Assembly: GCA_040756735.1 (NCBI GenBank)
Contig: JBFLYC010000015.1
Span: forward strand, 6,292 to 70,291
Source of the DNA: JBFLYC01 sp040756735
GTDB taxonomy: Bacteria; Bacillota; DSM-16504; Desulfitibacterales; Desulfitibacteraceae
Direction: 5' to 3'
DNA length: 64,000 bases
The position numbers and the translations under genes are program-made. Positions 25,370-34,395 of the stretch are shown here, one piece after another (within the stretch, counting starts at the first letter, position 1; every line of letters begins with the position of its first letter). Under the pieces are notes generated by a model. The model did no database searches and was not told where the DNA came from. It was given only the letters and a program-made list of their open reading frames with translations.

Positions 25370-28300
25370 ATGGGTGACCACATGAGGGCAATACCATTTA
25401 AAAGGCTAGTGAATTGGATATTAGAAGAGTATGCCATAGAAAAATCTATTTTTGGCATACCGTATAATAAGTTTTATCAAAGCAGAAGTGGAGCCAAAAT
25501 CCATTTGTTTGGAGATGTATTAGATACTCCTGTGGGACCTGCAGCCGGTCCTAACACCCAGCTGGCCCAGAACATTGCCGCTGCTTATCTGTGCGGGGGA
25601 AGGTTTATGGAACTAAAGACAGTACAGATTCTGGACAGTCTTAGGTTTCCTAAACCCTGTATAGCGGCAGAAGATGAATGCTATAATACCGAATGGTCAA
25701 CAGAGCTTTCTATTGAAGGCGCTTGTGAGGAATATGTCAAGGCCTGGTTTCTCCTGCATCTGCTGCAGGTGGAGCTGACGGGGGAAGCTAACCGTTCTTT
25801 TATGTTTAACATGAGCGTGGGATATGATTTAAAAGGCATTCAATCTGAGAAAGTAGACAGTTTCATTGAAGGCTTAAAGGATGCTTCCAGCAGAAAAATA
25901 TTTAAGGAGTGTCTGGATGTTTTGCAGGAAGCCATAAAGGAGAATCACAGCCGGTTCAAATTCCTTGATCGAAGTTTTGTCGATAATATTTCCCCAAATA
26001 TCTGCAGTTCCATTACTCTTTCTACCATGCACGGCTGTCCTCCGGCAGAAATTGAAGCAATCTGCAAGTATTTACTTTCGGAAAAGAAACTGCACACTTT
26101 TGTAAAGCTTAATCCTACCCTTTTGGGCTATGAATATGTAAAAAATACTCTGCATGAGATGGGTTATCATTATATTGAGCTTAAAGAAGAATCCTTTACC
26201 CATGACCTGCAGTATGCTGACGGGATTGCCATGTTGAAGCGGCTCAAGGCCCATGCTGCCGAAAGAGACCTGGAATTTGGCGTAAAATTATCTAATACCC
26301 TGCCGGTTAAAATAACCAGGGGAGAACTGCCCGGTGAAGAGATGTACATGTCCGGCAGGTCCTTGTATCCTTTAACTGTCAGCCTTGCCTTGAAGCTTGC
26401 TGGAGAATTTGCAGGGGACCTGCAGATCTCCTATTCCGGAGGCGCGGACTACTTCAATATTGTGGACCTTTACCAAACGGGCATTCAGCCTATCACAGTG
26501 GCTACAACTCTTCTAAAACCAGGGGGCTACATGCGCTTGAAGCAAATCGCTGAAGCCCTGGAACCTCATCATGAGCAGGGCTTTACAGGGATCAAGGTGG
26601 ATAAATTAAAAGCCCTTGCAGCCAGGGCCATTGCAGATAGCAATTACCGCAAGGAAAGGAAGGTAGGGGCCAGTCGTAAACTGACCGGCAAGCTGCCCCT
26701 GCTGGACTGCTTTACTGCCCCCTGCACTCACGGCTGCCCCATTGGGCAGGATATACCGGAGTATACCAGATTGGTTGGGGAAGGCAGGTACAATGAAGCC
26801 TATGAAGTTATTGTTTCCAAGAATCCGCTGCCCTTTATCACAGGAACTATCTGCAATCATCTGTGCATGGGCAAGTGCACTCGTTTAGATTATGATCAGT
26901 CAGTTAAGATCAGAGACCTGAAAAAGGTAGCTGCAGAAAAAGGGTACCAGGCTTTTATGGATAAGCCTGTAATTAAAAAGGATCTCACAGATGGCGCCAG
27001 GGTAGCAGTTATCGGCGCGGGGCCTTCAGGACTGGCCGCAGGATATTTCTTGGCCAGGGAAGGTTTTAATGTGACCATCTTTGATAAAAGGGAAAGGCCC
27101 GGCGGAACTGTGGAGTTTGTTATTCCAGAATTTCGCATTGCCAGGGAGGCTATTAAGAAAGATGTAGAATTAATTCAGAAGATGGGTGTAAAGTTTGAGC
27201 TAGGTGTAAAAGAAGATTTGTCCGTATCCAGTCTTAAGGAAAAGGGTTTTGAGTATATATATATAGCTGTTGGAGCACAAAAATCCCAGCCTTTAAAAAT
27301 TGATGGAGATGAACACAAAGTAATCAGCGCCATTGAATTTTTAGAGGATTATAATAAAAATCCGGATGAAGTCAAGCCGGGCAAAAATGTTGCTGTCATC
27401 GGCGGGGGCAATACTGCCATGGATGCTGCCAGGGCCGCCCTGAGAGTCCATGGTGTAGATAAGGTTTACATTGTCTATAGAAGAACTAAAGACTACATGC
27501 CCGCTGACCGGGAAGAGCTGGAAGCTGCTGTAAATGAAGGGGTTATTTTTAAAGAGCTCCTTTCACCCTTGTCTTTAAAGGATGGGGCGCTCAAATGTCA
27601 GAAGATGCAGCTTACTGAAGCTGATGAAACAGGCAGGAGAAATGTGATTCCTGTAGAAGACCAAACTGAAGAGATTAAGATTGACACAGTCCTTTCGGCC
27701 ATTGGTGAAACTGTAGATTACCATGCTCTTAAGAGACTAGGTATTGAGATGGATGCTGCGGGTAAAATTCTAGTAGATGCTGCAACTAATGAAACTAATC
27801 TTGAGAAGGTCTACATTGGAGGAGACGTGTTAACAGGCCCCTCAAGCATTGTGGAAGCAATTGCCCAGGGCGCCAGGGCCGCCAAAGCTATCACTGCTAG
27901 GGAACGCAGGGAAGATGAAAAAACTGAAGGAGCTTCGGTGAATGCTTCTTTTGGTGAGGAAAGGTATGAACATATCCTGGGCAAAAAGGGCTACCTAAGG
28001 TTAGCTGCAGAAGAAATACACAAAGAGGCGGAGAGGTGTTTGGAGTGTCAGCATGTATGTAATGTCTGTGTGGAGGTCTGTCCCAACAGGGCTAATGTTG
28101 CCGTGGATGTAGAAGGGGCTGAACTGAAAGATAGGAATCAGGTCATCCATATTGACGGAATGTGCAATGAGTGCGGTAATTGTGCAACCTTCTGTCCACA
28201 TGGCGGAGCGCCCTACAAGGATAAACTTACCCTCTTTTGGTCTGAGGAGGATTTTAAGGATAGTGAAAATAATGGTTTCTTGCTGCTAGAAGACGGTGAG

Positions 28301-28471
28301 GAACCCGTCTTTAGGTTGAGGATTGATGGCAAAGAGTCAGATGTAAAGTTTGACAAGGATGGGGCTGCAGATGCTGGGATAGACCCTGCAGTACTTGCAT
28401 TGGTTTGGGCTGTTTTTCAATCACATATACCAGCGGAAATCATTGTAAAGGAGGGGGTGAAAAATGGGTAG
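25370..28471 (+). CDS. ygfK: YgfK, multi-domain FAD/Fe-S oxidoreductase
   Basis: 1033 residues, almost the length of E. coli YgfK, often labelled putative selenate reductase. N-terminal half is a degenerate dihydroorotate-dehydrogenase-like barrel. A glutamate-synthase small-subunit-like part follows, with Cys-rich CTAPCTHGCPIGQDIPEY near residue 445, FAD motif GAGPSGLAAGYFLAREG near 548 and NAD(P)H motif GGGNTAMDAARAA near 680. Two ferredoxin motifs (CLECQHVCNVCVEVCPN, CNECGNCATFCPHGG) lie near 890-945. It may link XdhD to NAD(P)H or ferredoxin. It overlaps ygfM by 8 bases. Confidence 0.88.
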   Translation: MGDHMRAIPFKRLVNWILEEYAIEKSIFGIPYNKFYQSRSGAKIHLFGDVLDTPVGPAAGPNTQLAQNIAAAYLCGGRFMELKTVQILDSLRFPKPCIAAEDECYNTEWSTELSIEGACEEYVKAWFLLHLLQVELTGEANRSFMFNMSVGYDLKGIQSEKVDSFIEGLKDASSRKIFKECLDVLQEAIKENHSRFKFLDRSFVDNISPNICSSITLSTMHGCPPAEIEAICKYLLSEKKLHTFVKLNPTLLGYEYVKNTLHEMGYHYIELKEESFTHDLQYADGIAMLKRLKAHAAERDLEFGVKLSNTLPVKITRGELPGEEMYMSGRSLYPLTVSLALKLAGEFAGDLQISYSGGADYFNIVDLYQTGIQPITVATTLLKPGGYMRLKQIAEALEPHHEQGFTGIKVDKLKALAARAIADSNYRKERKVGASRKLTGKLPLLDCFTAPCTHGCPIGQDIPEYTRLVGEGRYNEAYEVIVSKNPLPFITGTICNHLCMGKCTRLDYDQSVKIRDLKKVAAEKGYQAFMDKPVIKKDLTDGARVAVIGAGPSGLAAGYFLAREGFNVTIFDKRERPGGTVEFVIPEFRIAREAIKKDVELIQKMGVKFELGVKEDLSVSSLKEKGFEYIYIAVGAQKSQPLKIDGDEHKVISAIEFLEDYNKNPDEVKPGKNVAVIGGGNTAMDAARAALRVHGVDKVYIVYRRTKDYMPADREELEAAVNEGVIFKELLSPLSLKDGALKCQKMQLTEADETGRRNVIPVEDQTEEIKIDTVLSAIGETVDYHALKRLGIEMDAAGKILVDAATNETNLEKVYIGGDVLTGPSSIVEAIAQGARAAKAITARERREDEKTEGASVNASFGEERYEHILGKKGYLRLAAEEIHKEAERCLECQHVCNVCVEVCPNRANVAVDVEGAELKDRNQVIHIDGMCNECGNCATFCPHGGAPYKDKLTLFWSEEDFKDSENNGFLLLEDGEEPVFRLRIDGKESDVKFDKDGAADAGIDPAVLALVWAVFQSHIPAEIIVKEGVKNG

Positions 28472-29324
28472 TTTTGCAGTATGTTCGCCGGACAGTTTTG
28501 ACGAGCTGCTAAAATGTTTGAGAGCGGCAACCCCCAAGTCAAAAATTTTAGCAGGAGGAACAGATTTAGTTATTCAGATCAGGGAGAAAAAGTATTCTCC
28601 GGATGTGGTTATTGACTTATCCAGGTTGGGTGAACTTAAATTCATTAAGGAAGAAGCCTCAAAAATCAGAATTGGTTCCTTGACTAATTTTACAACCATA
28701 GCTGAAAGCCCGGTCATTAAAAAATATGCGTTGTGTCTGGCTCAGGCTGCGGCGGGAGTTGGATCGGTGCAGATTAGAAACTCAGGCACCATCGGCGGCA
28801 ATGTTGCTAATGCTTCACCGGCTGCAGACAGTATTCCGGCCTTGGTTGCCCTGGGCGCAGAAATCTTGATTGCCGGCCCGGAAGGCAGCAGGGCAGAAAA
28901 AATTGAGGATTTTCTGTTAGGGGTTGAAAAGACCACCTTAAAGCCGGATGAAGTAATCACTGAGATTGCCATACCAAGGCTTCAGGGTAATTATCGAAGC
29001 GCTTTTTGCAAGTTAGGTAGGCGTAAAGCCCTGGCCATAGCCAGGATTAACCTGGCAGTAGTAGTTAGATTTAATGACGGCGGAGATATCCTTGAAGAAA
29101 TGAGGATTGGTCTTGGCGCTGTTGGTTCTACTGCCTTTAGGCCCCTTGATGCGGAAAAGAAATTAACAGGCAGAAAGCTTGATGCCCAGCTGTTAGATGA
29201 AATGGCCCTGGAACTCTCAAGGGTTGTGGAAGAAAAAATTGCAGGCAGGGCCTCCATGCCCTATAAGAAAGAAGCAATTAAAGGACTGGTTTATGAAGCG
29301 GGAGAAATGCTTAAAAGGAAATAA
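28464..29324 (+). CDS. ygfM: FAD-binding subunit of xanthine dehydrogenase, YgfM-like
   Basis: 286 residues of the CoxM/XdhB FAD family. PCMH-type FAD motifs ILAGGTDLVIQIRE and GTIGGNVANASPAADS are present, and the C-terminal CO-dehydrogenase-flavoprotein domain follows (KLGRRKALAIARIN). It completes XdhD, which lacks an FAD part. Translationally coupled to ygfK. A second, paralogous FAD subunit is encoded at 39.6 kb for the other dehydrogenase. Confidence 0.88.
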   Translation: MGSFAVCSPDSFDELLKCLRAATPKSKILAGGTDLVIQIREKKYSPDVVIDLSRLGELKFIKEEASKIRIGSLTNFTTIAESPVIKKYALCLAQAAAGVGSVQIRNSGTIGGNVANASPAADSIPALVALGAEILIAGPEGSRAEKIEDFLLGVEKTTLKPDEVITEIAIPRLQGNYRSAFCKLGRRKALAIARINLAVVVRFNDGGDILEEMRIGLGAVGSTAFRPLDAEKKLTGRKLDAQLLDEMALELSRVVEEKIAGRASMPYKKEAIKGLVYEAGEMLKRK

Positions 29325-29356
29325 GTACCAAGCATAAACCAATCTCTAAGTCAAGC

Positions 29357-29383
29357 AGGATTTTAAGCCTCCAATATGAAATA
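29357..29383 (+). promoter_or_regulatory. Possible sigma-H-type promoter of the BMP transporter operon
   Basis: GCAGGATTT, 14 bases, GAAATA; the -10 has an extra A against the GAAT consensus. It lies 217 bases before the lipoprotein start. The leader between them (29384-29599) contains an ACCCT/AGGGT pair and a GCTGC/GCAGC hairpin (near 29486-29501) but matches no riboswitch class I know. Confidence 0.4.
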
Positions 29384-29599
29384 TATATGTTTGTGCTTTT
29401 ATAAGGCGTAATTGTTACAACAAGAAATAATGACGTTTACCCTGGTATAAAAAATAGTCCCGATTTTACTGGCACAGGAAAAGGCTGCCTGTACGCAGCT
29501 AAAAGAAGGGTGGTGGTCCGGCCATAACATAATCAGGGGTTTTAGCATCTGAGTACAAGCTATATGTGTAGATTAAATTAAGGGAGGAAAAAAAGAGTT

Positions 29600-30718
29600 A
29601 TGTTTAAGTTTAGAAGAATGAGTGTGCTGTTGGTTTTGTTTCTAGCGCTCGCATTGGTGGTTGCCGGCTGCGGCGGTAAAAAAGCTGAGGAACCCAAGAA
29701 AGATGCTCCACCTGAGCCTGAAGAATTTAAGGTAGGTTTTGTGTATGTTGGACCAATCGGCGATGCCGGCTGGACCTATGCTCATGACCAGGGACGTTTG
29801 TATCTTGAGAATAATGTTCCAGGAGTTAAAACCTTCTATGTTGAATCCGTTCCGGAGGGCGCTGATGCTGAGAGGGTAATGACAGAAATGGTCCAGCAGG
29901 GCGCCAAGGTGATCTTTGCTACCAGTTTTGGATACATGGAGTACTTAATTAACGTCGCCAACAAATATCCTGATGTGGTATTTGAACATTGTTCGGGATA
30001 TATGACTGCTCCCAACGCAGCTAATTATTTTGGCAAGATGTACCAGGCCAGGTACCTGTCAGGTATACTGGCCGGCATGAAGACAGAAAGCAATATCATA
30101 GGTTATGTCGGCGCTTTTTCCATTCCTGAAGTTGTAAGAGGCATCAATGCTTTTACTTTGGGTGTAAGGTCAGTTAATCCTGATGCCAAGGTCATTGTTT
30201 CATGGACAAATACCTGGTATGATCCTGCTACCGAAAAGCAGGCAGCGCTGGCGCTTTTGGATGTAGGCGCTGATGTTATTGCCCAGCACCAGGATACTCC
30301 AGGACCACAGCAGGCAGCACAGGAAAGAGGAAAGTGGGGTATCGGTTACAATACTGATATGAGGCAGTTTGCTCCTGAAGCTACCATGACCAGCCCTGTA
30401 TGGAACTGGGGACCCTATTACGTTAATGTTGTTAAATCTGTAATGGACGGAACCTGGAAATCTCACGAGTACTGGGGCCCAATGTCTGATGGAATCGTCG
30501 ATATCGGTCCCTTTAATGACAAGCTGGTCACTCCCGAAATGAAGGAGAAGGTTCTTGCTGCAAGAGAAGCCATCTTGAAAGGAGAATTGGATGTTTTCGC
30601 GGGGCCCATTAAGGACCAATCCGGCCAAATTAGGGTGCCTGAAGGCGCTTCCATGACAGATGCTGAAAAACTAAGCTTTGATTGGTTTGTTGAAGGAGTA
30701 GAAGGCAAAATAGAATAA
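29600..30718 (+). CDS. BMP-family nucleoside-binding lipoprotein
   Basis: 372 residues. Lipoprotein signal peptide with lipobox VVAGC (Cys24). The mature part is a PnrA/BMP-type periplasmic-binding fold (KVGFVYVGPIGDAGWTYAHD, TSFGYMEY). Such proteins bind purine nucleosides or bases for ABC import. Strong ribosome binding site GGGAGG. It heads a four-gene importer operon (binding protein, ATPase, two permeases) located directly downstream of the xanthine dehydrogenase genes, which supports a purine or purine nucleoside substrate. Confidence 0.9.
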   Translation: MFKFRRMSVLLVLFLALALVVAGCGGKKAEEPKKDAPPEPEEFKVGFVYVGPIGDAGWTYAHDQGRLYLENNVPGVKTFYVESVPEGADAERVMTEMVQQGAKVIFATSFGYMEYLINVANKYPDVVFEHCSGYMTAPNAANYFGKMYQARYLSGILAGMKTESNIIGYVGAFSIPEVVRGINAFTLGVRSVNPDAKVIVSWTNTWYDPATEKQAALALLDVGADVIAQHQDTPGPQQAAQERGKWGIGYNTDMRQFAPEATMTSPVWNWGPYYVNVVKSVMDGTWKSHEYWGPMSDGIVDIGPFNDKLVTPEMKEKVLAAREAILKGELDVFAGPIKDQSGQIRVPEGASMTDAEKLSFDWFVEGVEGKIE

Positions 30719-30738
30719 GCAGGTACTGCGGGTATAGT

Positions 30739-30770
30739 AATGGCTGCTGGCCGGTTAGCCAGCAGCCATT
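30739..30770 (+). other. Intercistronic hairpin between binding protein and ABC ATPase
   Basis: Perfect 13-bp stem AATGGCTGCTGGC/GCCAGCAGCCATT with a 6-base loop and no following T run. Such hairpins after binding-protein genes often protect the upstream mRNA and raise its level over the transporter genes; that role is inferred. Confidence 0.65.
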
Positions 30771-30835
30771 TCAATAAATGTGAGACAAAATACCGGGGGC
30801 GCGCAGGGCCCCTTTCATTGAAGGGAGGTATGTTT

Positions 30836-32362
30836 ATGCCTCAAGTACCACTTGTGGAAATGAAGGGCATTACCAAAAGGTTTCCCGGGGTGCTGGCCAA
30901 TGACCATGTGAGTTTTGAAGCCAGGTCTGGGGAAATACATGCCCTTTTAGGTGAAAATGGTGCGGGCAAGAGTACTTTAATGAGTATACTTACCGGGCTT
31001 TATAGACCAGACGAGGGTCAGATTTTTATAAAAGGAAAGCCTGTACAACTAAAAAATCCAAAGGAAGCCATAGGGCTGGGTATTGGCATGGTCCACCAGC
31101 ACTTCCGGCTGGTACAACCCTTTTCTGTGGCGGAAAACATTGTCCTGGGAATGAAAAACCTTGGATTATTTATAAAAAAGGAAAAGGTGGAAAAGGAAAT
31201 AGAAGAACTTTCACGGCGATTTGCCCTGAAGGTGGAGCCCAAGGCAAAGATCTGGCAGCTTTCAGTGGGCGAGCAGCAGAGGGTGGAAATTGTTAAGATG
31301 CTGTACAGGGGCGCAGAAATACTTATCCTTGATGAGCCCACCGCGGTATTAACTCCCCAGGAAGTGAGAGAATTATTTAAAACCCTTAGGCAGACAGCCA
31401 ACCAGGGAAAGGCAGTAATCTTGATTACTCACAAACTTAATGAAGTAATGGAAATTGCAGACCGGATCACTGTTTTAAGGGGAGGAAAATCAGTGGCCAC
31501 CGTCAATAAGGTTGAAACAAATAAAATAGAATTAACCAAGCTGATGGTGGGCAGGGAGGCCATGCTCGTAGTTGACAAGAAACCGCCTGATTTGGGTCCT
31601 GTTATCCTGCAGCTGGAAAATGTCAACTGTTTAAGTGACAAGGGTTATCCTGCCCTCAAAGATGCAAGCTTGGAGATTAGAGGCGGGGAAATCCTTGGAG
31701 TTGCCGGTGTTGCAGGCAATGGACAAAGAGAGCTGGCTGAAGTAATTACAGGCCTGCGCCGTGTGACCAGGGGCAAGGTAAAGATAGGAAACAAGGATTA
31801 TACCAATGTAAGCCCCAGGGAGGTTATTGAAGCCAGGGTTGCCTATATACCTGAAGACAGGGTAGGAATGGGTCTGGTACCTAACCTAAATGCCATGGAA
31901 AATGTAATACTTAAAAATTACCGGGAAAAACCTGTCTGCGGTCCACTTTTTATTAACGGTGATTATGTTAAAAACAGGGCAAGGCAGCTGGTTGATGACT
32001 TCAACATTAAAATGACCGGAGTTGACAAGGCCGTTAAACTAATGTCCGGGGGGAACCTTCAAAAACTCCTTTTTGCCAGGGAAGTGTCCTGTGAACCCCA
32101 GTTGATAGTTGCTGTTTATCCGGTACGGGGTCTGGATGTGAGCGCCATAGAAGCAGTACATGATATCCTGCTTGCCCAGAGGGAAGCAGGGGTTGCCATC
32201 TTGTTCATCTCTGAAGATTTAGATGAGATTTTCAAACTGTCCGACAGAATAGCTGTACTTTATGACGGTCAGGTCATGGATGTGCTGCCTACAGGCAAAA
32301 CCAATGTAGAGGAAGTCGGCATGTTAATGGCCGGTACAAGACCGGAAAGGGAGGTGGGGTAA
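30836..32362 (+). CDS. Nucleoside ABC transporter ATP-binding protein (two ABC domains)
   Basis: 508 residues from the ATG at 30836, which has GGGAGG 7 bases upstream; the open frame extends back to 30740 without a start signal. First ABC domain: GENGAGKST, LSVGEQQRVEIVK, ILDEPTAVLT. Second domain: GVAGNGQRE replaces a full Walker A, with SGGNLQKL and VAVYPVRGLD in place of a canonical Walker B. This is the usual asymmetry of NupO/YufO-type ATPases. It overlaps the next gene by one base. Confidence 0.9.
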   Translation: MPQVPLVEMKGITKRFPGVLANDHVSFEARSGEIHALLGENGAGKSTLMSILTGLYRPDEGQIFIKGKPVQLKNPKEAIGLGIGMVHQHFRLVQPFSVAENIVLGMKNLGLFIKKEKVEKEIEELSRRFALKVEPKAKIWQLSVGEQQRVEIVKMLYRGAEILILDEPTAVLTPQEVRELFKTLRQTANQGKAVILITHKLNEVMEIADRITVLRGGKSVATVNKVETNKIELTKLMVGREAMLVVDKKPPDLGPVILQLENVNCLSDKGYPALKDASLEIRGGEILGVAGVAGNGQRELAEVITGLRRVTRGKVKIGNKDYTNVSPREVIEARVAYIPEDRVGMGLVPNLNAMENVILKNYREKPVCGPLFINGDYVKNRARQLVDDFNIKMTGVDKAVKLMSGGNLQKLLFAREVSCEPQLIVAVYPVRGLDVSAIEAVHDILLAQREAGVAILFISEDLDEIFKLSDRIAVLYDGQVMDVLPTGKTNVEEVGMLMAGTRPEREVG

Positions 32363-33459
32363 TGCCAGCGCCGGTAATCCAACAAGGAAGTCCCTTTACC
32401 ATTAAACTTGAAAAAAGGTTAACCACATCCCGTCTTAATAATATACTCATACCGGTAATTTCTGTTTTTCTTGCACTGGTAGTAGGAGCCATCTTTATTT
32501 ATGTTACGGGAAATGACCCTGTAAAAATTTATCAGACAATGCTAAAAGGCGCCTTTGGTTCAAAGTATGGCATCTCGGAGACTGTTGTCAAGGCAATTCC
32601 TTTAATCTTAACGGGACTAGCAGTTTCCATTGCCTTTAAGATGCAGTTGTGGAATATCGGGGCAGAAGGTCAGCTTTACATGGGAGCCTGGGCAGCAGCC
32701 TATGTTGCCCTGTTTATGCCGGATTTGCCAGGGTTTTTAGTGCTGCCGACCATGTTTTTATTTGGGTTTCTTGGGGGAGCCATATGGGCTTTAATCCCGG
32801 CCATACCCAGAGCCCTTATTGGCGTTAATGAAACCATTACCACCCTGCTGCTAAATTATGTGGCCATCCTTTGGTTTGGATATTTTGTCTATGGACCCTG
32901 GCGTGACCCCAAAGGTTTTAATTTTCCTCTATCAGCTGCATTTCCTGAAGCTGCAAGGCTGCCGTCCATGTTTGATACCAGGGTTCACTATGGTTTAATT
33001 ATCGGTCTGGTGGCTGTGGTAATTATTTATATAATGTTAAAACATACTAAGTGGGGTTATGAAATTAGGGTCATTGGTGAAAGTCCCAATGCAGCTCGTT
33101 ATGCCGGGATGAACATTGTTCGCAATATCCTCCTGGTAATGATTTTAAGCGGGGGCTTGGCAGGGATTGCAGGAATGAGCGAGGTGGCCGGCCTTACCCA
33201 CAGGCTGCAGCCCACAATCTCACCGGGATATGGATACACGGCTATTATTATCGCCTGGCTAGCCAAGCTGAATCCCTTCGCAATCCTACTGGTTTCTTTC
33301 TTATTTGGCGGTTTGTTGGTGGGAGGGTACTCTGTTCAGACATTAGGTCTGCCTGCTGCCACGGCTTATATGCTGCAAGGCTTGATTCTGTTCTTTGTCC
33401 TGGGCGGGGAATTGTTTAACAGGTACAGGCTGAGAATTAGGGAAAGAGGTGGGAAATAA
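32362..33459 (+). CDS. Nucleoside ABC transporter permease 1
   Basis: 365 residues with about 8-10 hydrophobic segments and the BPD_transp_2 core (GAEGQLYMGAW, LNYVAILWFGY, GESPNAARYAGMN). It pairs with the next permease, whose start overlaps its stop, as in YufP/YufQ-type purine nucleoside importers. Confidence 0.9.
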   Translation: MPAPVIQQGSPFTIKLEKRLTTSRLNNILIPVISVFLALVVGAIFIYVTGNDPVKIYQTMLKGAFGSKYGISETVVKAIPLILTGLAVSIAFKMQLWNIGAEGQLYMGAWAAAYVALFMPDLPGFLVLPTMFLFGFLGGAIWALIPAIPRALIGVNETITTLLLNYVAILWFGYFVYGPWRDPKGFNFPLSAAFPEAARLPSMFDTRVHYGLIIGLVAVVIIYIMLKHTKWGYEIRVIGESPNAARYAGMNIVRNILLVMILSGGLAGIAGMSEVAGLTHRLQPTISPGYGYTAIIIAWLAKLNPFAILLVSFLFGGLLVGGYSVQTLGLPAATAYMLQGLILFFVLGGELFNRYRLRIRERGGK

Positions 33460-34391
33460 TGGATTATGCTTTAGTAACAGCTGTTTTAGCAGCGGCTATC
33501 ATTGCGGGAACTCCTATCCTCTATGCTGCCCTTGGAGAAATACTGGCTGAGAGGACGGGGGTGCTGAACCTGGGCTTGGAGGGAATGATGCTGGTTGGAG
33601 CAGTTTCCGGTTTTATGGCGACAATAGCTACAGGCAGCCATTGGATGGGTTTGCTGGCTGCCATGATTGCCGGCGGTATGGTGGCCGCTGTACACGCTGT
33701 ATTAACCATAACCTTTAAAGCAAACCAGGTGGTCAGCGGTTTAGCCCTTACCATCTTTGGCACAGGTCTAAGCGGTTTCCTGGGTAAAAAGCTCATCGGC
33801 ATACCTGCCCCTTCAACCTTTTCAAAGGTTTCCCTGCCGGTATTAAGTGACATTCCCTTTCTGGGACCGGTACTTTTTAATCAGGATCCCCTTGTATATC
33901 TCAGCTACCTGCTGGTGCCTTTGATGTGGATTTTTATTTACAGGACTAACCCAGGCCTGAAGATGCGTTCTGTGGGGGAAAATCCTGGAGCAGCAGATTC
34001 TTTAGGAGTCAATGTCTTCCTTACCAGATATATATACGTTATCATTGGCGGCATCTTTTCGGGTATTGCCGGAGCCTACCTGTCACTGGCCTATGCTCCC
34101 ACATGGCTTGAGCATATGACCGGCGGAAGAGGTTGGATAGCTATTGCCCTGGTTATTTTCTCTACCTGGAATCCCGCACGGGCTCTTATAGGGGCCTATA
34201 TCTTCGGCGGAGTTGATGCTCTGGGCTTTAGACTGCAGGCAATGAACATCGGCGTATCGTCTTTTTTCCTGAACATGCTGCCGTATTTATTTACAATTCT
34301 GGTGTTGATATTTGCCACCATGCAGACTCAAAGGAACAGAATAGGCGCCCCTGGCGCCCTAATGCTGCCCTATGACAGGGAGGACAGGTAG
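33459..34391 (+). CDS. Nucleoside ABC transporter permease 2
   Basis: 310 residues of the same permease family (ERTGVLNLGLEGMMLVGAV, GENPGAADSLGVNV). About 8 membrane segments. Last gene of the importer; the following amidohydrolase starts 4 bases after its stop, so a purine deaminase is co-transcribed with purine import. Confidence 0.9.
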   Translation: MDYALVTAVLAAAIIAGTPILYAALGEILAERTGVLNLGLEGMMLVGAVSGFMATIATGSHWMGLLAAMIAGGMVAAVHAVLTITFKANQVVSGLALTIFGTGLSGFLGKKLIGIPAPSTFSKVSLPVLSDIPFLGPVLFNQDPLVYLSYLLVPLMWIFIYRTNPGLKMRSVGENPGAADSLGVNVFLTRYIYVIIGGIFSGIAGAYLSLAYAPTWLEHMTGGRGWIAIALVIFSTWNPARALIGAYIFGGVDALGFRLQAMNIGVSSFFLNMLPYLFTILVLIFATMQTQRNRIGAPGALMLPYDREDR

Positions 34392-34395
34392 TGCA

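Noticed and set aside
29440..29520. A c-di-GMP-I or cobalamin riboswitch upstream of the BMP lipoprotein
   Set aside because: Some words (GGCACAGG, ACGCAGC) recall these classes, but the conserved cores are missing.
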